Source: Candidatus Leptofilum proximum (lineage in GTDB: Bacteria; Chloroflexota; Anaerolineae; Promineifilales; Promineifilaceae). Taken from it: DNA of 64,000 nucleotides. The notes beneath the pieces are model-generated. The model worked only from the letters and a program-made list of their open reading frames with translations, was not told where the DNA came from and searched no databases. The position numbers and the translations under genes were made by a program. Where the stretch lies: NCBI GenBank assembly GCA_016710325.1, contig JADJXK010000002.1:5704001-5768000 (forward strand), read 5' to 3'. Positions 34,511-42,975 of the stretch are shown here, piece by piece (position 1 is the stretch's first letter; each line of letters opens with the position of its first letter).

Positions 34511-34963
34511 CAAAATAGAGATGTGCCCGATATTTGCCGCAAATTGGGCAGAGCTATGAAATAGGTGTGTTCAATTCCCAATCCCCTCTGAAGCACCAGA
34601 TTTGCTAACTCTACTAAAATAGTGGGGCACTTATAGGTTGCTTCGCATATCGGTTTTGCATCGCCAACCCGCCTGGGTGGAGGCTGCCCAGAGCGATATA
34701 AAAGTGATATAAACGGCCGTTCCCCCTTGATCCTTTCCCCCGCCTGTCCTAAACTGCGGAGCAAGTCGTTAGCACAAACCGTTAATCGCGGCTCCATCAT
34801 CACCCAAGCAACTGCAACCTAATACAGGCATCTGACAGACGGTTAATGCACTCGTGCCTCGCCTGGCGGGTGAACCCTGCCTGCAGCGCTGAAGGAGGTA
34901 ACTATTTATCGGCCAGACAACATTGAATTTTCCTGTATCGCAAACATCAAATGGAGGTATCTC
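34511..34963. other. Intergenic region with GCGATATAAAAG motif
   Basis: No convincing gene. It contains GAGCGATATAAAAGTGATAT (34691-34710), matching the site upstream of 28556. It also has one ACGGCCGT and, just before the next gene, AAATGGAGG as a Shine-Dalgarno. The 34507-34803 minus-strand reading frame is not supported. Confidence 0.4.
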
Positions 34964-35626
34964 ATGAAACGTTCGAAAAAAGTAATACAGCTGCTCACAT
35001 TGGTGATGCTGTTGCTCAGCGTTGGTACGGTCGCCGCCTATAACGAGGGCCACTTGAGTCGCGGATCGCAGGTTCGAGTCAGGCTGACCAATGCGACGAT
35101 CCCCTGGGAAGTGCCGTCCCTCATCGGCGGGCCAGACGAATCGCAATACCAATGCTCCTTGATTCCCGAAGGATTGGAAATCGCTCCCGTCGATAACGCC
35201 AGCAACCGGACAAAGATCGCCACCGTCAGAAACTTGCCGGGAGGCGGGCGCGTGATTGTCGTGCACGATACCGTTTCCGGCCTGGCTGCGGACCAATACG
35301 GCGGCACTTACACCTTCTTGTATAAGACCAAGACCACTTTCCGCTATGACGGCGAAGGCGTTGTCCAGGTCAGAATGGTGGACGATTTCTGGATAACCGG
35401 CGGCGATGTGGATTACAACGTCAGTTTCATCTGGCAGTGGATGTACGAAGCGCCGCAAGGCATCGAGGTGGAAACGGTTTACGATGGCAGCACCGCGGTA
35501 AACCTGGAAGTCTCACCCGGCCCATTCCCCACTGACGATGGCTTCACCGAAAGCCCCAACATCATCCCCGGCTCCTGGATTCAGATTGAAACCAACGGCT
35601 TCATCTTTGGCTGTGATCCCATCTAA
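34964..35626 (+). CDS. Secreted protein of unknown function
   Basis: A 220-residue protein with a clear signal peptide (MKRSKKVIQLLTLVMLLL ending SVGTVAA) and a good Shine-Dalgarno (TGGAGG). The mature part is beta-rich (RVRLTNATIPWEVPS, GGTYTFLYKTKTTFRYDG) with two cysteines, one near residue 63 and one in the final FGCDPI, which could form a disulphide. No family was recognised. The composition resembles the following cytochrome gene rather than the AT-richer WD40 part upstream. Confidence 0.6.
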   Translation: MKRSKKVIQLLTLVMLLLSVGTVAAYNEGHLSRGSQVRVRLTNATIPWEVPSLIGGPDESQYQCSLIPEGLEIAPVDNASNRTKIATVRNLPGGGRVIVVHDTVSGLAADQYGGTYTFLYKTKTTFRYDGEGVVQVRMVDDFWITGGDVDYNVSFIWQWMYEAPQGIEVETVYDGSTAVNLEVSPGPFPTDDGFTESPNIIPGSWIQIETNGFIFGCDPI

Positions 35627-35652
35627 CTGGGTCAAATAACCTCGCGTTTCTA

Positions 35653-35687
35653 AGAGTGGGCCAATCTTCAAGATTTGGCCCACTCTC
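35653..35687. terminator. Palindrome with CCAATCTTCAAGATTTGG core
   Basis: AGAGTGGGCCAATCTT pairs with AAGATTTGGCCCACTCT. The core CCAATCTTCAAGATT is shared with the palindrome at 46857-46888. The stem is long and could stop transcription, although no T-run follows. Confidence 0.6.
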
Positions 35688-35734
35688 ACCCAGTAAATTT
35701 TGGACGGTTACATAGTACATGAGGGAAGGTTCTC

Positions 35735-37150
35735 ATGCGAAAATCACTTCATATCACTTTTGGCCTTATTTTCGCCGCTGGACTGGCGCTGCTGAGTGCA
35801 TCGCTTACCAATGCCAGAGCGTCATCTCCTTTACCCCAGCATGATAGACAGCTTGATAGGGTGTTAACGGCCGTTCTCCACCAACATGGTTTTACCGGCC
35901 GGGTTGAATCGACGCTGGAAACGCGACTCGGCCGTCCGCTTGACCCACAGCTCGCCGCGATTGGTCGGCTGCTGTGGTTCGACACCATCACCGGCCTCAA
36001 CGACGACAACACCTGCGCTGGCTGCCATTCGCCAACGGCTGGATTTGGCGATACCCAATCCATCGCCATCGGCATCGACAACAACGGTATCGTTGGCCCC
36101 AATCGCGCCGGGCCGCGCAACATGCGCCGCTCGCCGATGGTGATCAACAGTGCCTTTTACCCGGCCCTGATGTGGAACTCCCGCTTTAATGCGCTATCTG
36201 GCGATCCTTTCGACAACAGCGCCGGGCTGCACTTCCCAGACCCGGAAGGATTGTCACTGTCCTATCTGCCCCACCTCCTTACCGCCCAGGCTTTTATCCC
36301 GCCGACCGAACGCACCGAAGTCACCGGGTTTCATTTTGTGGGCGACAGCAACGCCATTCGGGCCGAGGTGCTCAATCGCCTGAACGCCGTTCCCCAATAT
36401 CGGCGGCTTTTTGGCCAGGTCTACCCCGATGTCAGGGCTGGCGGACCGATCACCTTCGACATGTTCGGCGCCGCCATTGCCGAGTTTGAGTTCTCGCTGA
36501 CCTTCGCCAACGCGCCGATTGACCGCTATGCGCGCGGCGAACGCAATGCCCTGACCACCGAGGAAAAGCAAGGTGCGCTGCTCTTTTTTGGCAAGGCGGG
36601 CTGCGTCGGGTGCCATGCCGTTGCCGGGCAGGCCAGCGAGATGTTCAGCGACTTTGACGAGCACGTCATCGGCGTGCCCCAAATCGGTCCATCGAACACA
36701 AACAATGCGTTTGATGGTCCTGGCGCCAACGAGGATTTTGGGCTGGAGCAGGTCACAGGCAATCCGGCCGACCGCTACAAATTCCGCACCTCGCCAATCC
36801 GTAACGTGGCTGTCCAGCCAACGTTCATGCACAACGGCGCTTTTACCCGCCTGGAAGACGCCATCTGGCACCATCTGAACGCAGCGGCGTCGGCCCAGAG
36901 CTACACGCCGCAAAGCCAGCATCTCGCCGCCGACCTATCAGGGCCAGTTGGTCCCATCGAGCCAGTCCTGGCGCTGCTCGACCCGCGCATTAGCTCACCG
37001 CCGCAGCTCAGCGACGCCGAGTTCCAACAGCTGGTCACCTTTGTAGAACACGGCTTGCTGGATCCCCGAGCCAGGCCGGAGAACTTACAGCATCTCATCC
37101 CGCGATGGGTGCCTAGTGGACGGCCGTTGCTTCTGTTTGAGTTGCCGTAG
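35735..37150 (+). CDS. Di-haem cytochrome c peroxidase/MauG family protein
   Basis: A 471-residue exported protein with a signal peptide (LHITFGLIFAAGLALLSAS). Two haem c sites are seen, CAGCH (Cys94-His98) and CVGCH (Cys290-His294). Family features RRSPMVINSAFYPALMWN, RFGAL-like NSRFNALSGDPF and PSPIRNVAVQPTFMHNGAF-type sequence support the CCP/MauG fold. Such proteins reduce peroxide or oxidise protein substrates outside the membrane. Partner electron carriers are not visible here. No neighbour suggests a specific substrate, so peroxidase function is tentative. Confidence 0.85.
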   Translation: MRKSLHITFGLIFAAGLALLSASLTNARASSPLPQHDRQLDRVLTAVLHQHGFTGRVESTLETRLGRPLDPQLAAIGRLLWFDTITGLNDDNTCAGCHSPTAGFGDTQSIAIGIDNNGIVGPNRAGPRNMRRSPMVINSAFYPALMWNSRFNALSGDPFDNSAGLHFPDPEGLSLSYLPHLLTAQAFIPPTERTEVTGFHFVGDSNAIRAEVLNRLNAVPQYRRLFGQVYPDVRAGGPITFDMFGAAIAEFEFSLTFANAPIDRYARGERNALTTEEKQGALLFFGKAGCVGCHAVAGQASEMFSDFDEHVIGVPQIGPSNTNNAFDGPGANEDFGLEQVTGNPADRYKFRTSPIRNVAVQPTFMHNGAFTRLEDAIWHHLNAAASAQSYTPQSQHLAADLSGPVGPIEPVLALLDPRISSPPQLSDAEFQQLVTFVEHGLLDPRARPENLQHLIPRWVPSGRPLLLFELP

Positions 37151-37223
37151 TGATGTGGGGGAGGGGAACGGCCGTTTCTTTATTTACGAGCCTTTTGGAT
37201 TTGGCGGGGTCAGACTGGTTTTC

Positions 37224-37281
37224 GCACCGAATTAACGCGAATTGACGCGAATTTTCGTGTAAATTCGCGTCAGTTCGGTGC
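37224..37281. repeat. GAATTAACGCGAATTGACGC palindromic array
   Basis: GCACCGAATTAACGCGAATT faces AAATTCGCGTCAGTTCGGTGC. It lies between the stops of the convergent cytochrome and ilvD genes and may end transcription from both. Confidence 0.8.
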
Positions 37282-37311
37282 TAATCTCCTGAAATCCTAA
37301 GGAGCCTTTAC

Positions 37312-38991
37312 CTACTCATCCGTCACGCACCCCTCAGACGCCGACTTCACATTCTTGATGTACTTGTACAGCGTACCCCGCGTCGCCTTGTAGGGCGGCG
37401 CCGTCCAGGCAGCGCGGCGACGGCCGATTTCTTCCTCGCTCACGGCCATGCTGATGGTGCGCGTTTTGGCGTCGATTGTGATCGGGTCGCCATTTTGTAC
37501 CAGGGCGATAGGGCCGCCTTCCTGCGCTTCCGGAGTGATGTGCCCGACAATGAAGCCGTGACTGCCGCCGGAGAAACGGCCGTCGGTCATCAGCGCCACG
37601 TCTTTGCCTAACCCCGCGCCCATGATGGCGCTTGTTGGCGTCAGCATCTCTGGCATTCCAGGACCACCCTTCGGCCCTTCAAAGCGGATCACAATCACGT
37701 CTCCCTTCTGGATTTCACCCGCTTCGAGACCCGCCAGCATCGCCTCTTCGGAATCGTAAACGCGAGCGGTGCCGGTGAAGACCAGCCCCTCCTTGCCGGT
37801 GATTTTGGCGACGGCACCGTCAGGTGCCAGATTGCCACGCAAAATCTGGATGTGGCCGGTTTCTTTGATGGGGTCGTCCAGAGGGTGGATAATTTCCTGC
37901 CCCTCTTTCAGCCCTGGCACGTTGGCCAGGTTCTCGGCCACGGTTTTGCCCGTCACCGTCAGGCAGCTGCTGTTGATAAGGCCGTTTTCGTGTAGATACT
38001 TCATCACGGCTGGCGTGCCGCCGACTTCGTGCAAATCTTCCATCACGAAACGGCCGCTCGGCTTCAAATCCGCTAAAAACGGCACCCTGTCACTCACCGT
38101 CTGGAAATCGTCGATCGTCAGTTCCACGTCCACGGCGCGGGCCATGGCGATGAGGTGCAGCACGGCATTGGTTGAGCCGCCCAGAGCCATCGTCACGACC
38201 ATCGCGTTTTCAAACGCTTCGCGGGTCATGATGTCACGCGGCTTGATGTCCTTTTCCAGCAGGGTGCGGATGGCGCGACCCGCTTCCACACACTCGTTTG
38301 CCTTCTCCTCAGAGACGGCAGGATAAGAAGCGGAGTAGGGCAGGCTCATGCCCAGCGCCTCGATGGCCGAGGCCATCGTGTTGGCGGTGTACATGCCGCC
38401 GCAGGCGCCCGCTCCCGGACAGGCGTGGCGCACAATATCCTCACGCTCCTCGTCGGTGATGCTGCCTGCTAAAAATTCGCCGTAGCTCTGGAACGCCGAG
38501 ACGATGTCCAGCTTGGCGTGTTTGGTGGTGCAGCCCGCTTGAATCGTGCCGCCGTACACCATGATGGCGGGCCGGTTCAGCCGCCCCATGGCCATGAGGC
38601 AGCCGGGCATGTTTTTGTCGCAGCCGGGCAGGGCAATCAGGCCGTCGTACCACTGTGCGCCCATGATCGTTTCGATAGAGTCGGCGATGAGGTCGCGGGA
38701 TTGCAGCGAAAAGCTCATACCGTCGGTGCCCATGCTGATGCCGTCGCTGACGCCAATGGTGTTGAAGCGCATCCCCACCAGGCCAGCCGCGGCAACGCCT
38801 TCTTTCACGTTGGCGGCCAGGTCCAGCAGGTGCATGTTGCACGAGTTGCCCTCATACCAGACGCTGGCAATGCCTACCTGCGCTTTGTCCATGTCGGCGG
38901 GCTGCAAGCCGGTGGCATACAGCATCGCCTGCGACGCCCCTTGCGCCTTTGGCTGCGTGATTCTTGAACTGTACTTATTTAGTTGCGTCAT
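37312..38991 (-). CDS. ilvD: Dihydroxy-acid dehydratase
   Basis: A 559-residue Fe-S dehydratase that converts dihydroxy-isovalerate and dihydroxy-methylvalerate to the 2-oxo acids of valine and isoleucine synthesis. Cluster cysteines are in GNSCNMHLLD, LPGCDKNMPG and ACPGAGACGGMYTANTM. The length is normal. The ATG follows GGAGAGGAA. It is the last pathway gene in the minus-strand branched-chain region, set apart from ilvC by unrelated genes. Confidence 0.95.
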   Translation of the reverse strand: MTQLNKYSSRITQPKAQGASQAMLYATGLQPADMDKAQVGIASVWYEGNSCNMHLLDLAANVKEGVAAAGLVGMRFNTIGVSDGISMGTDGMSFSLQSRDLIADSIETIMGAQWYDGLIALPGCDKNMPGCLMAMGRLNRPAIMVYGGTIQAGCTTKHAKLDIVSAFQSYGEFLAGSITDEEREDIVRHACPGAGACGGMYTANTMASAIEALGMSLPYSASYPAVSEEKANECVEAGRAIRTLLEKDIKPRDIMTREAFENAMVVTMALGGSTNAVLHLIAMARAVDVELTIDDFQTVSDRVPFLADLKPSGRFVMEDLHEVGGTPAVMKYLHENGLINSSCLTVTGKTVAENLANVPGLKEGQEIIHPLDDPIKETGHIQILRGNLAPDGAVAKITGKEGLVFTGTARVYDSEEAMLAGLEAGEIQKGDVIVIRFEGPKGGPGMPEMLTPTSAIMGAGLGKDVALMTDGRFSGGSHGFIVGHITPEAQEGGPIALVQNGDPITIDAKTRTISMAVSEEEIGRRRAAWTAPPYKATRGTLYKYIKNVKSASEGCVTDE

Positions 38992-39008
38992 TTCCTCTCC
39001 TTAAAAAG

Positions 39009-39111
39009 CAGGAACGCAGAGTTTCACAGAGGTGCCGCAGAGTTTCACAGAGAAAAGAGAAGAAAAATCTCTGTGATACTCTGTGGTTCTCCGTGCAACT
39101 CTGAGTTCCTA
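39009..39111. repeat. ACGCAGAGTTTCACAGAG palindromic array
   Basis: The left arm has tandem CGCAGAGTTTCACAGAG words. The right arm has CTCTGTGATACTCTGTGG and CCGTGCAACTCTGAGTTCC. It lies between ilvD and the GxxExxY gene, and a related half-array follows at 39504-39552. Confidence 0.85.
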
Positions 39112-39118
39112 AAATCTT

Positions 39119-39502
39119 TCAGTTTTGTGAACGAATGAATCGGCGAATACCGCCATCTTTCAGCAGGGCGACGTTAAAGTTGATTAGCAAACCAACTTTG
39201 CAACCTGAAAACTTCAGGTAAGAAAGCAATTGAGCTTCATGAACGGGCGTAATTGCCTCCACTACTTTCAATTCCACAATAACGAGCTGGTTGACTAAAA
39301 TGTCGATTCTATAACCATATTCCAGATGGACATCCTTATAAACAATCGGAACAGGCTTTTGTCTTTCGATGGATAAGCCACGCGCTTCTAGCTCATAAGC
39401 CAAGCAGGTTTCGTAAGATGACTCCAGCAAACCAGGTCCCAATTGACGATGAACCTCAATCGCTGCGCCAATAATTTGCGAAGTCAACCGATTCTCCCTC
39501 AT
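39119..39502 (-). CDS. GxxExxY family protein (PD-(D/E)XK nuclease-like)
   Basis: A 127-residue protein with the naming motif GLLESSY (Gly24, Glu27, Tyr30) and the nuclease-like core YRIDILVNQLVIVELK (Asp, then E-x-K). These resemble PD-(D/E)XK catalytic residues. The function is unknown. ATG 39502 is chosen because the longer frame runs into repeat DNA. The gene is bracketed by arrays of the same ACGCAGAG family, suggesting it travels or evolves with these repeats. Confidence 0.8.
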   Translation of the reverse strand: MRENRLTSQIIGAAIEVHRQLGPGLLESSYETCLAYELEARGLSIERQKPVPIVYKDVHLEYGYRIDILVNQLVIVELKVVEAITPVHEAQLLSYLKFSGCKVGLLINFNVALLKDGGIRRFIRSQN

Positions 39503-39503
39503 C

Positions 39504-39552
39504 TCTCTCCCCTCTGCGTAACTCTGCGTTCCTCCGCGCAACTCTGTGTTCC
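39504..39552. repeat. ACGCAGAG-family half-array
   Basis: CTCTGCGTAACTCTGCGTTCC and CGCGCAACTCTGTGTTCC are tandem words without a full complementary arm, matching the array at 39009-39111. It abuts the stop of the RidA gene. Confidence 0.7.
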
Positions 39553-39951
39553 TTAGATTACGGCCGTTCCCTCAATCTCAATCAAAAATTCGGGGCGGGC
39601 TAAACCATAGACGCCAATCCAGGTGGTCGCTGGTGGGTTTTCCGGGAAAAATGCCTTCAACCCTTCGCTGACGGGGGCTGTTTGGTCCATCCAGCTTTGC
39701 ACAATGTAGATGCGCAGGGCGACAATGTCGTTGAGGGTGGCCCCGGCGGTGGTAACGGCCGTCTCCACATTCCGCAAACTCTGCCATACTTGCGCCTGCA
39801 AATCGTTCTCGCCGACGATGTTTTCGTGTTCATCCCAGGCCACCTGCCCGGAGAAATGCACCGTGCGCTGGCCCTGCGCCACCACAACTTGCGAAAAGCC
39901 ATATTGCAAGCTGTTAAATAACGTTTCAGGATTCAAGCTTTGTTTGGTCAA
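39553..39951 (-). CDS. RidA/YjgF family deaminase
   Basis: A 132-residue protein starting at TTG 39951, with GGGAGGA placed 7-8 bases upstream. A TTG at 39969 overlaps that site. Family features: VHFSGQVAWDEHENIVG, QVWQSLRNVETAVTTAGATLNDIV and PPATTWIGVYGLARPEFLIEIE, which provide the subunit-interface pocket. RidA enzymes hydrolyse reactive enamine or imine intermediates from pyridoxal enzymes and often accompany branched-chain pathways. The expected Arg in the RPEFLIEIE segment is present (ARPEF). Confidence 0.88.
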   Translation of the reverse strand: MTKQSLNPETLFNSLQYGFSQVVVAQGQRTVHFSGQVAWDEHENIVGENDLQAQVWQSLRNVETAVTTAGATLNDIVALRIYIVQSWMDQTAPVSEGLKAFFPENPPATTWIGVYGLARPEFLIEIEGTAVI

Positions 39952-40011
39952 TTGAATATTTCCTCCCAAATTTCTATTAATAGGACGCTGATTCCCATGA
40001 TGATCCTGATA

Positions 40012-40824
40012 TTACTGATCAAAAAAATCAGGAGAATCAGGGTGATCTGCGTCCCATTTTTTGTAAGCCCGAACTGCTTCCAGGGTGGTGTGGACGTGTT
40101 GGCCTTCATCGCTGGGGAAACGGCCGTCCTCCTCCTGCATCTCCGCCAGCCGTGCCAAACCGGCCACCGCCACACCGGAATCCGAAGGAAAACCTACGCT
40201 GCGCAAAGTGACCAGCATCCAGGCCAGCTCCCCAGCCGTTTGCGGCAGTTCGGCATAGAGATGCGAAGCCAGGTGATCGACCAGTTCGTGTTGGCCCAGC
40301 TTCCAGGCCAGGCCGCAGGCCAGCCACTGCGCCTGGGCAAAGGAGGGCAGCCTGTGGCTGGTTTCGTCCAGATGGGTGCCCAAGAAGTTGACCGCCTCTT
40401 GTGCCGCCGAAGTGAAGTGCCAAAAGGCCAGCCAGAAACCGGCGTTGGCCGTCAGATACAGCTCAGCGGCCAGGTTGCCAGGGGCGGCCCAGGGTGGGGC
40501 GCTGTCGGCGACGGAGGGATGTTCGGCGAAACGGCCGTCTGCCTCCTGCCGCCACAGCAAAAAGCGCAGCGCATCCACCAGCGCGATCTCGGTAGTGTCC
40601 AGGCCCAGCTGCTCTGCCTGCGCCAGGCGGAAGCAGGTGGCATCTACCGAGCTGTAGCCCGGCGCCCAAAAAGGCGCAAAGCCGCCGTCTTCACGCTGGC
40701 CCCGAAAAAGCTGCTTCACAATGTCGGGTGACGGCCGTTTGCCATCCAGCAGGTAACGCAGCCGCGCCAGTTCCACCTCGTTGCCATTTTGCTGTATAAA
40801 CTGAACTGCTTTCTCCCGATTCAT
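40012..40824 (-). CDS. Prenyltransferase/terpene-cyclase-like alpha-toroid protein
   Basis: A 270-residue all-helical protein with repeated QREDGGFAPFW, RQEADGRFAEHPS and MQEEDGRFPSDEGQ motifs. These resemble the QW-type repeats of squalene-cyclase/prenyltransferase alpha-toroids. Such domains can bind or process long-chain or protein substrates, but no catalytic DxDD motif is seen, so activity is unknown. ATG 40824 follows GGGAAGAAA and is preferred to the upstream frame through repeat DNA. Confidence 0.65.
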   Translation of the reverse strand: MNREKAVQFIQQNGNEVELARLRYLLDGKRPSPDIVKQLFRGQREDGGFAPFWAPGYSSVDATCFRLAQAEQLGLDTTEIALVDALRFLLWRQEADGRFAEHPSVADSAPPWAAPGNLAAELYLTANAGFWLAFWHFTSAAQEAVNFLGTHLDETSHRLPSFAQAQWLACGLAWKLGQHELVDHLASHLYAELPQTAGELAWMLVTLRSVGFPSDSGVAVAGLARLAEMQEEDGRFPSDEGQHVHTTLEAVRAYKKWDADHPDSPDFFDQ

Positions 40825-40841
40825 ATTTCTTCCCGCTTTCT

Positions 40842-40899
40842 CCACAGATGACACAGATTCCGCAGATAAAAAATCTGTGTCATCTGTGAAATCTGTGGA
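40842..40899. repeat. CACAGAT-family palindromic array
   Basis: CCACAGATGACACAGATTCCG faces ATCTGTGTCATCTGTGAAATC. It lies between two minus-strand genes. Confidence 0.85.
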
Positions 40900-40905
40900 T
40901 TTATC

Positions 40906-41319
40906 CTACAAATTTATCAGGTAGCCCCCAGCTGCGATGAACAGGAAGCCCAGCAGAAGCCAGCGCAGACCAGGCACCCAGCTGCGGAAAAGGATTTTGG
41001 CGTTTTCCCAGCGCATCTGCCCGGTGGCTTTTTGCGCTTTAATGGCCTGGTAATTTTCTAGCAGCGTCGGGTCATTAAACGCGGCAAAGGTGCTGCGCAC
41101 AAAAACGATGCCGCCGTAGACGATAACGGCCGTTCCCAGCAAAATCAGCGGCAGCCCCGCCACATGCAGCCAGACCGCCCGCGTATCCCCGGCGCGAATC
41201 AGCGGCAGCAGCGTCTCTGCCCACATCGACCACAAAATCGAGCCAACAAAAACGGCCGCCGCCCCCCACAAAATATATTTCCCGATTGGGCTTTCTGCTG
41301 ATTTTTTACGTTTGGACAT
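40906..41319 (-). CDS. Small membrane protein of unknown function
   Basis: A 137-residue protein with about three hydrophobic segments: YILWGAAAVFVGSILWSM, VAGLPLILLGTAVIVYGGIVFV and, near the end, WLLLGFLFIAAGGYLI. A polar loop of about 35 residues lies between the second and third. The N-terminus is basic (MSKRKKS). No family was recognised. The ATG 41319 is chosen, and an upstream extension would read repeat DNA. Confidence 0.6.
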   Translation of the reverse strand: MSKRKKSAESPIGKYILWGAAAVFVGSILWSMWAETLLPLIRAGDTRAVWLHVAGLPLILLGTAVIVYGGIVFVRSTFAAFNDPTLLENYQAIKAQKATGQMRWENAKILFRSWVPGLRWLLLGFLFIAAGGYLINL

Positions 41320-41332
41320 GTGTGAGAATTTT

Positions 41333-41406
41333 TGACGCAAAGGCGCAAAGTGGCAAAGAAAATAAAAAGCCTTTGCGCCCTCTGCGCCTTCGCGTTCTTT
41401 GCGTTA
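41333..41406. repeat. GGCGCAAAG-family palindromic array overlapping the leuB stop
   Basis: TGACGCAAAGGCGCAAAG and GGCAAAGAAA face GCCTTTGCGCCCTCTGCGCC and TTCGCGTTCTTTGCG. The final TTA of the array (41404-41406) is the leuB stop codon on the minus strand. Confidence 0.85.
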
Positions 41407-42492
41407 AAGATTTGCTACAACTAAATCACCTATCGCCTGCGTGCCCACTTTCGTTTCGCCCGGTTTGGCGATGTCGCCTGTGCGGTGACCGGCGGCGAGA
41501 ACCTGGGATACGGCCGTTTCCACCATCCCCGCCTCTTCCTCCAGTCCCAAACTCGAGCGCAGCATCATCGCCAGGCTCAAAATGGTGGCCAGTGGATTAG
41601 CAATACCCTTCCCTGCAATGTCCGGCGCGGAGCCGTGAATCGGTTCGTACAGCCCCACAGACCCCGCTTCGCCCAGCGACGCTGACGGCAGCATGCCCAG
41701 CGAGCCGGTGATCATCGACGCCTCGTCGGAGAGAATGTCGCCAAACATGTTGCCCGTCACCACCACGTCAAAATCGCCAGGGCGGTTGATGAGGTACATG
41801 GCCATCGCGTCCACCAGCACATCCTCGTACTCGATGTCCGGGTACTCGGCCGCCACCTCGTGTGCCACCTCGCGCCAGACCCGCGATGAGGCCAGCACGT
41901 TGGCCTTGTCCACCGAGGTGACCTTGCCCTTACCGCCCGCCGCTTTACGCTGCTGCGCCAGGGTAAACGCCACGCGCAGCACCCGCTTGATCTCCATCTC
42001 GTTGTAGCGCATCGTGTCGTGGCCGCTGCGCAGCCCGTCCACCACTTCACGCCCTTGCGGCTGGCCAAAGTAAATGCCGCCCGTCAGCTCGCGCACAAAG
42101 ACGAAGTCCACATCCTGCACCCGGTCGGCCTTGAGCGGACTTGCTTCCGCCAGCGCCGGGAAAACGCGCACGGGGCGGATGTTGGCAAACGCGCCCAGCG
42201 ATTTGCGCAGCTTAAGCAGCCCCTGCTCCGGCCGCACGCTGGCCGTCGGATCGCTCCATTTTGGCCCGCCGACCGCGCCCAACAGCACGGCGCTGCTTTC
42301 CAGGCACATGCCCAGCGTTTCTTCCGGCAGCGGGTTACCCGTCTCGTCGATGGCGATGCCGCCTGCCAGCCCGGTTCGGGTGGTGAAGGTGTGGCCAAAT
42401 TTGTGGGCAACGGCCGTCAGCACCTTCTCTGCCTCAGCCACCACCTCTGGCCCAATCCCGTCGCCGGGAAGTAAGGTAATTTTTGCTTCCAT
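41404..42492 (-). CDS. leuB: 3-isopropylmalate dehydrogenase
   Basis: A 362-residue NAD-dependent oxidative decarboxylase of leucine synthesis. It probably also serves the citramalate route, where it acts on beta-methylmalate. Motifs: LLPGDGIGPEVV, VRELTGGIYFGQP with the catalytic Tyr-type region, TSVDKANVLASSRVWRE, DAMAMYLINRP, GNMFGDILSDEA and EPIHGSAPDIAGKGIANP for NAD binding. Length and motif order are normal. Confidence 0.95.
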   Translation of the reverse strand: MEAKITLLPGDGIGPEVVAEAEKVLTAVAHKFGHTFTTRTGLAGGIAIDETGNPLPEETLGMCLESSAVLLGAVGGPKWSDPTASVRPEQGLLKLRKSLGAFANIRPVRVFPALAEASPLKADRVQDVDFVFVRELTGGIYFGQPQGREVVDGLRSGHDTMRYNEMEIKRVLRVAFTLAQQRKAAGGKGKVTSVDKANVLASSRVWREVAHEVAAEYPDIEYEDVLVDAMAMYLINRPGDFDVVVTGNMFGDILSDEASMITGSLGMLPSASLGEAGSVGLYEPIHGSAPDIAGKGIANPLATILSLAMMLRSSLGLEEEAGMVETAVSQVLAAGHRTGDIAKPGETKVGTQAIGDLVVANL

Positions 42493-42621
42493 TGTTCTTC
42501 CTTTAGGGTGAAAAGATTTGTTTGATGGTGAGAAATAAGTGGGGCCCGAGCCTTTAATCCGGCACCGTTCTAGATGATGGCTTTTTCTGCTGCTGCAAGC
42601 ATGTGAAGCAGCCGGATTTGT

Positions 42622-42924
42622 TCACGATGCGGCATACAAAACCTGCGCTTCTTTGATCACATTTTCGCGAAAATGCGGGCTGAGGAAATTGGGGGTATGC
42701 AGCTCAACCGGGCGACCAATAATTTCGCTTAGTTCTTCTTGCATGGAGAAAAACTCAAATCCAGGAACATAACCAGGTTCAAATTCCACCAAAACATCAA
42801 CATCACTTTCAGGCTTGAAGTCTGGGCCTAAAATTGAACCAAAAAAAGCGAGATGTTTTATCTTGTGACGTTGGCAAAATTCTCTAATCGCTTCTTCGGA
42901 AATGGAAATGTTTTGATCTAGCAT
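42622..42924 (-). CDS. MntA-like nucleotidyltransferase
   Basis: A 100-residue minimal nucleotidyltransferase with GS (FFGSILG) and a D-x-D (SDVDVLVEF), the metal-binding core. These often act as antitoxins that modify a HEPN toxin. No HEPN gene lies beside it in this window, so it appears solitary. It follows a 52-base gap from the tRNA deacylase gene with no clear functional link. Confidence 0.85.
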   Translation of the reverse strand: MLDQNISISEEAIREFCQRHKIKHLAFFGSILGPDFKPESDVDVLVEFEPGYVPGFEFFSMQEELSEIIGRPVELHTPNFLSPHFRENVIKEAQVLYAAS

Positions 42925-42975
42925 TTTGATACGTTCTCCTGACTGCTCAGATTTGCTTATGATACCATAGACGGT

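Noticed and set aside
34507..34803. 98-residue minus-strand frame after the giant kinase
   Set aside because: It has no recognisable domain or Shine-Dalgarno, and it covers the putative GCGATATAAAAG site. Treated as non-coding.
42622..42924. Full HEPN-MNT toxin-antitoxin pair
   Set aside because: Only the nucleotidyltransferase is present. The neighbours are a tRNA deacylase and leuB, not a HEPN protein.
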